A DNA stretch of 48,233 nt from Lachnospiraceae bacterium (lineage in GTDB: Bacteria > Bacillota > Clostridia > Lachnospirales > Lachnospiraceae), in NCBI GenBank assembly GCA_017557525.1, contig JAFYYN010000095.1, forward strand, positions 1 through 48,233, given 5' to 3'. Numbering within the stretch: position 1 is the stretch's first letter; the number at the start of each line of letters is the position of its first letter. The position numbers and the translations under genes are program-made. Shown here piece after piece: positions 42,449 through 48,233 of this stretch. The notes under the pieces were generated by a model, which saw only the letters and a program-made list of their open reading frames with translations, made no database searches and had not been told where the DNA came from.

Positions 42449-43429
42449 ATGGAAAAGGTAAAATGGGGTATTATGGGGACTGCCAACATCGCAAGATGGG
42501 CTACGATCCCCGGCATGAAGCTGGCTGAGAGCTGCGAAATGTATGCTATTGCCGGCAGAAACATTGAGAAAGCAGAAAGATTTAAAGAGGACTATGGTTT
42601 TGAGGTAGCTTATGGCAGTTATGAGGAGCTTGTTAACGACAAGGACGTACAGGCTGTTTATATACCGTTACCAAATGATCTGCACCTGAAGTGGGTTAAG
42701 GACTGCTTAAAAGCAGGTAAGCATGTAATATGTGAAAAGCCTTTGGCTCTTAATGCAGATGAGGCTACAGATATGTTTGCAACCGCTTCCGAGCACGGCG
42801 TACATCTTATGGAGGCTTATGCTTATCTCCACAGCCCTTATGTACAAGCTTTAAAGCAGGATGTAGAGAGCGGTATCATCGGCAAGGTGGACTATATTGA
42901 GTCTGCATTTATCACTCAGGGCTATCAGGAAGACTTCCGACTTCATAAGGAGTTTGGCGGCGGAGCTCTGTACGATCTGGGATGCTACTGCACAACCATG
43001 ATACTTTCTCTGATAGATTCCGAGCCGGAGATGGTTAAGGCTGAGGCAGAGTTTTCAGAGTTGGGCGTTGACGTTAATACTGCAGGCATCATAAGGTTTG
43101 AAAATGGAGCAAGAGCATCATTTAATGTAGGTATGATCTTAGGTACAAATACAAACTCAAGATTTGACCGACTCTATATACACGGCTCAGCCGGCTCTAT
43201 AAGATCTGATGTTGAGTACAATCAGGCAGGAGATGTATCCTATAAGATTTACTATGCAGATGGAGTAATAGAGAGGAAAGTATCCGTACCTCAGAACTAC
43301 TCACTCGAGATTGAAAATATGAGCCGCTGTATACTCTACGGAGAAAAGCCCCATATTTCCCCTGCGTTTTCTATAAAGAATGCAGAGCTTATGGATAGGG
43401 TATTAAAAGAGATACACTATTATGTATAA
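42449..43429 (+). CDS. Gfo/Idh/MocA-family oxidoreductase
   Basis: The 326-residue protein has an N-terminal Rossmann domain (KWGIMGTANIARWATIPG) and the family's EKPLALN motif (CEKPLALNADEA) with the catalytic-type lysine at about residue 97. The C-terminal alpha/beta domain includes GGGALYDLGCYC. Members oxidise or reduce sugars, inositols and related compounds with NAD(P). GGAAGGAGAG lies 5-6 bases upstream of the ATG. It has its own promoter and no operon partner; the nearby sugar importer hints at a sugar substrate, but that is inference. Confidence 0.95.
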   Translation: MEKVKWGIMGTANIARWATIPGMKLAESCEMYAIAGRNIEKAERFKEDYGFEVAYGSYEELVNDKDVQAVYIPLPNDLHLKWVKDCLKAGKHVICEKPLALNADEATDMFATASEHGVHLMEAYAYLHSPYVQALKQDVESGIIGKVDYIESAFITQGYQEDFRLHKEFGGGALYDLGCYCTTMILSLIDSEPEMVKAEAEFSELGVDVNTAGIIRFENGARASFNVGMILGTNTNSRFDRLYIHGSAGSIRSDVEYNQAGDVSYKIYYADGVIERKVSVPQNYSLEIENMSRCILYGEKPHISPAFSIKNAELMDRVLKEIHYYV

Positions 43430-43480
43430 TCCTGCATAATTGTTTGAATATTTAGAATATTTTAAAATTTAAAAAAGTAC

Positions 43481-43509
43481 TTGCATTATTAAAATATATG
43501 TGATAATAT
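43481..43509 (+). promoter_or_regulatory. Promoter of the tRNA-Glu gene
   Basis: TTGCAT at 43481-43486 is followed 17 bases later by TAATAT (43504-43509); GATAAT at 43502 is an alternative -10 with a short spacer and a TGT just before it. The region is very AT-rich. Start would fall about 25 bases before the tRNA. Confidence 0.55.
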
Positions 43510-43539
43510 ATCAATGTTGCGAAAGCGACAGTGAATATT

Positions 43540-43611
43540 GGCGAATTGGTCAAGCGGCTAAGACGCCGCCCTCTCACGGCGGAAACAAGGGTTCGATTCC
43601 CTTATTCGTCA
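43540..43611 (+). tRNA. tRNA-Glu (anticodon CTC)
   Basis: All cloverleaf arms can be drawn. The acceptor stem is GGCGAAT with ATTCGTC (one G-T pair) and discriminator A. The D arm is GTC...GAC. The anticodon stem CCGCC/GGCGG encloses the loop CTCTCAC, so the anticodon is CTC, reading GAG (Glu). The T arm is AAGGG-TTCGATT-CCCTT. The 3' CCA is not encoded and must be added after transcription. Terminator and promoter candidates flank it, so it is a single-gene unit. Confidence 0.96.
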
Positions 43612-43614
43612 GAT

Positions 43615-43644
43615 CCCCGGTAAGTTTTACCGGGGTATTTTTTT
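43615..43644 (+). terminator. Intrinsic terminator of tRNA-Glu
   Basis: A perfect 9-bp stem, CCCCGGTAA (43615-43623) and TTACCGGGG (43627-43635), with a 3-base loop is followed by TA and seven T residues. It begins four bases after the tRNA. Confidence 0.95.
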
Positions 43645-43655
43645 GTAAAAAATTA

Positions 43656-43684
43656 TTGTTTTCCATTGTTTTATCTGATATAAT
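43656..43684 (+). promoter_or_regulatory. Promoter of the yitT-like gene
   Basis: TTGTTT at 43656-43661 and a perfect TATAAT at 43679-43684 have 17 bases between them. This gives a 5' leader of about 100 bases that holds a REP-like palindrome (43698-43724) and an imperfect hairpin with T run (43768-43789: AAGAACCA/TGGTCTT), possibly an attenuator-like structure. Confidence 0.65.
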
Positions 43685-43697
43685 TTTAAACTGTGCT

Positions 43698-43724
43698 AAG
43701 AGCAGAGGATTGTTCTCTGTCTTA
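43698..43724 (+). repeat. Decayed REP-like palindrome
   Basis: AAGAGCAGAGGATTGTTCTCTGTCTTA matches the 9540-9564 element at the right arm (TTCTCTGTCTTA) and partly at the left arm and core. It is the same class of GACAG...CTGTC repeat, here with substitutions in the core. Confidence 0.5.
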
Positions 43725-43791
43725 TCTAAAATGATACTATATAACTATAATCACATCTATAAATACTAAGAACCATCCTTGGTCTTTTTGA

Positions 43792-44643
43792 ATGAGAATG
43801 AAAAAGTTTAGATTTTCTTGGAGCGAATTTGCTTCCTACCTGCTGATAGCTGTCGGGGCTCTGATGGCGAGCTTTTCCGTAGTATGCATATTGATACCCA
43901 ATGATGCTATAGATTACGGTACAGCCGGTATAGCCATTGTGATCAACAAGCTGACGGGTGCAAATCTTTCGTTATGCGTTGCCATGGTCTTTATACCGTT
44001 CCTGATAGCAGGATTTATCGTACTTGGTAAGAAATTTGGTATAAAGGCAATACTTGGGTCTTTCTTTTATACGATAGGCTTGTCCATCTTTGAAGAAATA
44101 CCCTTTGAACTTAACACAGAGCATTTCCTGGCCGTTGTATTCGGTGGAGCGATACTCGGAGCAGGACTGTCACTAATCCTTAGATACGGTGGCTGTATTG
44201 ACGGATCAGAGATCTTTGCGAACATACTGCTTAAAAAGGTTTCTGACAAGACCGGAAACAACTTCAGTATGACGCCTATACTGATCGTGTTTAATGCCTG
44301 CGTATATGCAGCTGTATTTCTGCTGATAAACAGGAATGCGGCACTTATGAGCCTGCTGGTATATGTTGTAGCTACATCGATCATCAATCACTTTACCGAT
44401 CATTTTGAAGCTATAAAGCAGGTAACTATCATAACAAAGAATCCAGAAGAAGTCGTAAAAGCCATAAAGAAAGAGCTAAACAAGACCTGCACGCTTATGG
44501 ACTCCTATGGTGCCATAGCAGGAGAGAACAAGACTCTGATCTGCTATATAAACTACTTCGAGCTTTCCAAGATGAAAGAAATCCTGGCTAACAGCCCGGG
44601 ATGCTTCAGTACAGTGTCAACTATTGATGAGATAATAAAATAA
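43792..44643 (+). CDS. YitT-family membrane protein
   Basis: The 283-residue protein has five or so membrane helices of the YitT (DUF161) domain in the first 190 residues, with the conserved RYGGCIDGSEIFANILLKK block, then a soluble DUF2179 domain (about 205-283; VTIITKNPEEVVKAIKKELN, ending STIDEIIK). YitT proteins are common in Firmicutes and proposed as transporters; their role is not settled. Two ATGs, 43792 and 43798, are possible. Neither has a clear Shine-Dalgarno, and a small hairpin ends just before them, which is odd for this otherwise strong-site region. Confidence 0.9.
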   Translation: MRMKKFRFSWSEFASYLLIAVGALMASFSVVCILIPNDAIDYGTAGIAIVINKLTGANLSLCVAMVFIPFLIAGFIVLGKKFGIKAILGSFFYTIGLSIFEEIPFELNTEHFLAVVFGGAILGAGLSLILRYGGCIDGSEIFANILLKKVSDKTGNNFSMTPILIVFNACVYAAVFLLINRNAALMSLLVYVVATSIINHFTDHFEAIKQVTIITKNPEEVVKAIKKELNKTCTLMDSYGAIAGENKTLICYINYFELSKMKEILANSPGCFSTVSTIDEIIK

Positions 44644-44704
44644 TATCTATTTCTAACCGCCAGACTATAAAGAATACTTTATTTTGGGGAACTTTGATTT
44701 GACA

Positions 44705-44734
44705 AAAAAGCAGTTGTAATAAACTGCTTTTTTT
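44705..44734 (+). terminator. Intrinsic terminator after the yitT-like gene
   Basis: A perfect 11-bp stem, AAAAAGCAGTT (44705-44715) and AACTGCTTTTT (44722-44732), with a 6-base loop and a T run to 44734. The A run on the other side lets it work in both directions. Confidence 0.92.
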
Positions 44735-44742
44735 GGTATACT
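44714..44742 (+). promoter_or_regulatory. Promoter of the AAA-ATPase/nuclease gene, overlapping the terminator
   Basis: TTGTAA at 44714-44719 and TATACT at 44737-44742 are separated by 17 bases. The -35 lies in the terminator hairpin and the -10 just after its T run. A start near 44749 would leave a 47-base leader before ATG 44796. Confidence 0.5.
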
Positions 44743-44795
44743 TTATTTGTGGAAATTTGGGTATAATGGTCAATCAGTGGGACAGGAGGTCTGTT

Positions 44796-46487
44796 ATGGG
44801 AAGAACAGTTTCGATAGGTAATCAGAGCTTTGAAGATATCAGGGAAAAGAATAGTTTTTATGTTGACAAAACCGATTTTATAAAAGAGTGGTGGGAGAAT
44901 CTGGATACGGTAACGCTCATCACCCGTCCGAGGCGTTTCGGGAAAACCCTGAATATGAACATGCTGGACTGTTTCTTCTCAAATAAATATGCTGACAGAT
45001 CTGACCTGTTTGAAGGACTCGATATCTGGAATAAAGAGAAATACAGGGAGCTTCAGGGGACTTTTCCCGTAATATCTTTGACCTTTGCAGGAGTTAAAGG
45101 GAAGGATTATGATTCAACAGTAAAGGGAATAAAAAAAGAGATAGCCGGTATATTTGATAAATTCGATTTCTTAAGGAAATTCAAGGAGCTTACAGAAAAT
45201 GAATTAAAAGCTTTAGAGGCTGTTTCGGAAAATATGAACGATGTTGATGCCGAATATTCCTTGAAGCTGCTTTCGACACTTCTCCACAAATACTACAAAA
45301 AGAAAGTACTTATATTTCTTGACGAATATGACACTCCCATGCAGGAGGCATATGTTAACGGTTACTGGGAAGAGCTGACTGCTTTTATACGCTCCATGTT
45401 CAACAATACCTTTAAAACCAATCCTTCATTGGACAGGGCTGTTCTTACCGGGATAACCAGGGTAAGCAAGGAATCTATATTCTCTGATCTGAATAACCTT
45501 GAAGTAATAACTACTACTTCCAATAAGTATGAGACATGTTTTGGCTTTACAGAAGAAGAAGTATTTGCGGCAATGGACGAACAGGGCATCGATCCAGCCC
45601 AAAAAGAGAATGTAAAAAAGTGGTATGACGGCTTTACATTTGGAAAAGTAAGTGATATTTACAATCCATGGTCGATCATATCATACCTTGATAAGAAAGA
45701 ATTTAATACTTACTGGGCTAATACCAGTTCAAACGGTCTGATAGGCAAGCTCATCCGTGAAGGAGACGAAAATATAAAGACTGAGTTTGAAAAGCTTTTA
45801 AGCGGAGAGTATATAGAAGCAAAAATAGACGAGCAGATAGTTTTCAGCCAGTTGTCAGAAAATATTGATGCCATCTGGAGTCTGCTTCTGGCTTCAGGGT
45901 ATCTGAAGGTATTGGAAGAAGTGAGATCAGGAGCTGAACTTCAGTACTTCAGGCTGATAATTACAAACTTTGAAGTGAAGCAGATGTTTTATGATCTGAT
46001 AGAAAACTGGTTCAAGAAGAGTGGAAAGTTCACCGGTTTTGTAAAAGCACTGTTTACAGGTGACGAGATAGACCTGACTGAATATCTGAATGATCTGATG
46101 CTCAGAACCTTCAGTTCTTTTGATGTTCCCAAGGATCCGGACGGTAAGAAAGAACCTGAACGTTTCTACCATGGTCTGGTGTTGGGACTTATAGTGGACA
46201 GGAACAGGGATTATATGGTCAAGTCTAATCGTGAGAGCGGATACGGCAGATACGACGTAACCTTAGAACCGAAGGACATAAAAAACAAGGCAGTGATCAT
46301 TGAGTTCAAAGTGCTGAGCAAAGCCCGCGGCGAAAAGACATTGGAGGACACTGCGGCTAACGCCTTAAAGCAGATAGAAGATAAGAAGTATGACACTGAC
46401 CTTCTTTCACGTGGAATACCTAAGGAGAATATCCTTAAATATGGGTTCGCATTTGAAGGAGAGCAGTGCCTGATAAAAAGAGGGTAA
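44796..46487 (+). CDS. AAA-ATPase-like / PD-(D/E)XK nuclease domain protein
   Basis: The 563-residue protein has the layout AAA-ATPase-like (PF09820) plus C-terminal PD-(D/E)XK domain (PF08011, DUF1703). It opens with VSIGNQSFEDIREKNSFYVD. The Walker A region reads RPRRFGKTLNMNM and the Walker B region FLDEYDTPM. The C-terminal nuclease-like core is RYDVTLEP...AVIIEFKV. The start at 44796 has a perfect AGGAGGT 5 bases upstream; in-frame ATGs at 44733 and 44769 lie before it. The family is greatly expanded in Lachnospiraceae and Bacteroidetes and its role is unknown; defence or mobile-element links are proposed by others but not shown here. Confidence 0.94.
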   Translation: MGRTVSIGNQSFEDIREKNSFYVDKTDFIKEWWENLDTVTLITRPRRFGKTLNMNMLDCFFSNKYADRSDLFEGLDIWNKEKYRELQGTFPVISLTFAGVKGKDYDSTVKGIKKEIAGIFDKFDFLRKFKELTENELKALEAVSENMNDVDAEYSLKLLSTLLHKYYKKKVLIFLDEYDTPMQEAYVNGYWEELTAFIRSMFNNTFKTNPSLDRAVLTGITRVSKESIFSDLNNLEVITTTSNKYETCFGFTEEEVFAAMDEQGIDPAQKENVKKWYDGFTFGKVSDIYNPWSIISYLDKKEFNTYWANTSSNGLIGKLIREGDENIKTEFEKLLSGEYIEAKIDEQIVFSQLSENIDAIWSLLLASGYLKVLEEVRSGAELQYFRLIITNFEVKQMFYDLIENWFKKSGKFTGFVKALFTGDEIDLTEYLNDLMLRTFSSFDVPKDPDGKKEPERFYHGLVLGLIVDRNRDYMVKSNRESGYGRYDVTLEPKDIKNKAVIIEFKVLSKARGEKTLEDTAANALKQIEDKKYDTDLLSRGIPKENILKYGFAFEGEQCLIKRG

Positions 46488-46516
46488 AGTTCAAAGGTTA
46501 TTTACTGTATAAATAT

Positions 46517-46538
46517 TTGAAATGTATATACAATTCAA
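46517..46538. promoter_or_regulatory. Near-perfect 22-bp palindrome, possible operator
   Basis: The arms TTGAA-A-TGTAT and ATACA-A-TTCAA are complementary except at one position. It lies 30 bases after the AAA-ATPase gene and about 190 bases before the beta-helix gene, in the only long intergenic stretch there (46488-46726). No T run follows, so it is not a terminator. A dimeric regulator binding here is a guess. Confidence 0.4.
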
Positions 46539-46656
46539 ACAAAATGTTCAAAAAGTTAGATATATAATTGTTGAGTAAACACAAATAGATATGGGACTAA
46601 TATATAGAGTCTAAGTAAAAGAAATAATTACAATCATATGGATAGTTGTGCAGCTA

Positions 46657-46685
46657 AGGGGAGATTCAACCGCAGAACCGTCCCG
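46657..46685. repeat. REP-like sequence with GGGACGGTTCTGCGG core (minus strand)
   Basis: Read on the minus strand this stretch is GGGACGGTTCTGCGGTTG followed by AATCTCCCC. The GGGACGGTTCT core equals that of the 9540-9564 palindrome, here in opposite orientation and joined to a different tail. It lies upstream of the ribosome site of the beta-helix gene. The rest of 46488-46726 is AT-rich and shows no gene. Confidence 0.5.
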
Positions 46686-46726
46686 GTGATTGAAAATAGA
46701 AACATCAGAACGAGGAGAACCCAAAG

Positions 46727-48233
46727 ATGAAAAGAGGAGTTTTTAAGAGTTTTGTAGCTGTATTACTTGCAGTTTTGTTAGTAGTTGATACTATACCTGT
46801 ACAGTCAATATCAAATCTATTTAATGATACTGCTGTAAAGGCTGCTACAGGCGAAAAACATACAGTCATTCCCACAAATGATAATAATGGTGTTTTTGTG
46901 TCTAAACCTTCTGATTTTGGAGAATTTACTCCCGGAGAGAATGGTGCAAGTGGATACTATATTCTTGAAAGCAAGAACTACTACCTTAACTGTGATATAG
47001 TTCTTGACGGTTACCTTTATGTTCCGGAAGGTGTGACAGCAACCATATTAATGGCCCTGCACCATTTAAGACGTGAACTTACCGATGCGATTCCTGACGG
47101 TTATGTTATAAAGGTTTCCGGTAACCTTACCATGTTAGATGATAAACCCGGGAATTCAGCAAATGAAGTTGTTTATGGTGACGGTTCGATCATGGGTGGA
47201 AAAAACTCTGGTAATGGTGGCGGTGTATATGTTCATGGTGGAACTCTAAATCTCTGCGGCTTTGATTTGTGTTATAATACATCCGAAAAAAACGGCGGTG
47301 GAGCATATATTGACAACGGCGGCACTTTCAACATGTACGGAGAAAATTTATATGGTAATATTGCTGAAAATGGCGGTGGCGTATATGTTGGAGACGGTAC
47401 TTTTAATATGTACAGCCGTGTTTTATCCTCAAATTCAGCTATAAACGGCGACGGCGGCGGTGTATACATTAGTGAAAACGGAACCTTCAACATGCCTGTC
47501 GGAACTTTAACCGGTAACTCTGCGTCAGGAAAAGGCGGCGGCGTATATGTTGCCGGTACATTCAATGCTTCCAATAATCCTACTATAACTGGGAACAGCG
47601 TAGGTTCAGGCGAAAATGCTGCTGAAAACAATGTGTATTTATTATCAGGAAAAAGTATAAATATTTCCGATACGCTCAACGGTGCCGCTAAAATTGGTTT
47701 AACTATGGCGGATCCGTCTGCGAATGGAGGTGTATTTGCCTCAGACAGCAAAATGTCCGCCGGTATCGCTTCATGCTTTGTATCTGATAATGAAACTTAT
47801 ACTGTTTTATGCAGTGGAAATAATGCTAAAATTTTAGAGAAAGATAACAGCAAACATTTTCATGACACAGTCTTATTCACTACTCCAACCAGCACTATGC
47901 CTACCTCATCGGGTACCTATTATCTGACAGAAGATATAACGCTCGATTCTGATTGGATCGTTCCTGAAGGTGGAGTAGACCTTTGTCTCAATGATCATAA
48001 GATTGACCTTAACGGAGATCATAGGATAATTGTACAAAACAATACAACATTTAGACTGTATGATTGTGGTAGTACATCACACTATTATTCTACAGCTAAT
48101 TCTATTGTTTCCTCAGTTGTAGAAACTCTCAATCAAGCATCACTCAATGATGAGAAAAACGTTTTCACCGGCGGATATATTACCGGCGGTACTAGTGGTG
48201 CTATTTATATTACCAATGGCTCAAGTTTTGAAA
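46727..48233 (+). CDS. Secreted beta-helix repeat surface protein (5' part, runs off the window)
   Basis: The frame is open from ATG 46727 to the window edge, at least 502 codons, without a stop. AGGAG lies 9 bases upstream. A signal peptide is present (MKRGVFKSFVAVLLAVLLVVDT...VKAA). Residues about 150-310 hold several units of a Gly-rich repeat of the form GGGVYV..GTFNMYG.....N.A, typical of right-handed beta-helix (Pmp-like) adhesins in gut Firmicutes. A second unit type follows (TTPTSTMPTSSGTYYLTEDI, then a new GGYITGGTSGAIYI turn). It is likely a very large cell-surface adhesin; the anchor and C-terminus are not visible. Confidence 0.9.
   Translation, partial: MKRGVFKSFVAVLLAVLLVVDTIPVQSISNLFNDTAVKAATGEKHTVIPTNDNNGVFVSKPSDFGEFTPGENGASGYYILESKNYYLNCDIVLDGYLYVPEGVTATILMALHHLRRELTDAIPDGYVIKVSGNLTMLDDKPGNSANEVVYGDGSIMGGKNSGNGGGVYVHGGTLNLCGFDLCYNTSEKNGGGAYIDNGGTFNMYGENLYGNIAENGGGVYVGDGTFNMYSRVLSSNSAINGDGGGVYISENGTFNMPVGTLTGNSASGKGGGVYVAGTFNASNNPTITGNSVGSGENAAENNVYLLSGKSINISDTLNGAAKIGLTMADPSANGGVFASDSKMSAGIASCFVSDNETYTVLCSGNNAKILEKDNSKHFHDTVLFTTPTSTMPTSSGTYYLTEDITLDSDWIVPEGGVDLCLNDHKIDLNGDHRIIVQNNTTFRLYDCGSTSHYYSTANSIVSSVVETLNQASLNDEKNVFTGGYITGGTSGAIYITNGSSFE

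Noticed and set aside
43500-43769. An 89-codon open frame over the tRNA region
   Set aside because: It runs straight through tRNA-Glu and its terminator and has no ribosome site.
44733-44795. Upstream in-frame starts for the AAA-ATPase/nuclease gene
   Set aside because: The perfect AGGAGGT site lies before ATG 44796, and the upstream stretch contains the terminator and promoter.

Overview
The window looks like a chromosomal segment of an AT-rich, Gram-positive anaerobe, most likely a gut or rumen Lachnospiraceae (Butyrivibrio-like). This is inferred from gene style: many Sec-secreted proteins and lipobox lipoproteins, Thr/Pro-rich surface linkers, strong GGAGG ribosome sites, a YitT protein, a GatB/YqeY protein, and an AAA-ATPase/PD-(D/E)XK protein of a type common in that family. 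I ran no database search. Almost every gene is on the + strand. No rRNA, CRISPR array or intact transposase gene is seen.

Layout. 1-2.3 kb: a likely terminator, a small dispersed repeat and three unknown membrane or lipid-anchored proteins. 2.3-7.5 kb: a YcaQ-type DNA glycosylase, a NUDIX-azoreductase fusion, an unknown secreted protein and an iron alcohol dehydrogenase, with repeat copies between them. 7.5-13.8 kb: a secreted HExxH metallopeptidase candidate and a 1387-residue repeat-rich surface protein. 13.8-14.6 kb: a broken zinc-ribbon gene and a DUF218 protein. 14.6-21.3 kb: a complete type I restriction-modification locus, hsdM-hsdS-fic-hsdR, with its own promoter. 21.3-27.3 kb: a chemoreceptor with a triplicated sensor, a cNMP-fold protein, glycerol kinase, a monoacylglycerol-lipase-like hydrolase and a small conserved protein; together these suggest sensing and use of glycerol or glycerides.

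27.4-37.5 kb is rich in secreted hydrolases: a cyclic-nucleotide phosphodiesterase/nucleotidase, an SGNH esterase lipoprotein, a transglutaminase-like lipoprotein, a very unusual secreted histidine phosphatase fused to prephenate dehydratase, and a PAP2 phosphatase. A cytosolic YqeY protein, a 59-residue secreted peptide and two gene remnants lie among them. 37.6-43.4 kb: a sugar-type ABC importer without its ATPase, a CstA-family transporter and a Gfo/Idh/MocA oxidoreductase. 43.5-48.2 kb: tRNA-Glu(CTC), YitT, the AAA-ATPase/nuclease-like protein, and the 5' part of a large beta-helix surface protein that runs off the window.

The most distinctive items are (1) the secreted phosphatase-prephenate dehydratase fusion; (2) a roughly 50-bp partly palindromic repeat in four places, always just before the next gene's ribosome site, with two copies supplying the stop codon of the preceding gene; (3) the Fic protein inside the type I RM operon, with long direct repeats inside hsdS; (4) the chemoreceptor in which a 26-residue helix unit and a 98-residue sensor unit are each repeated three times; and (5) the short secreted peptide just upstream of the fusion gene.
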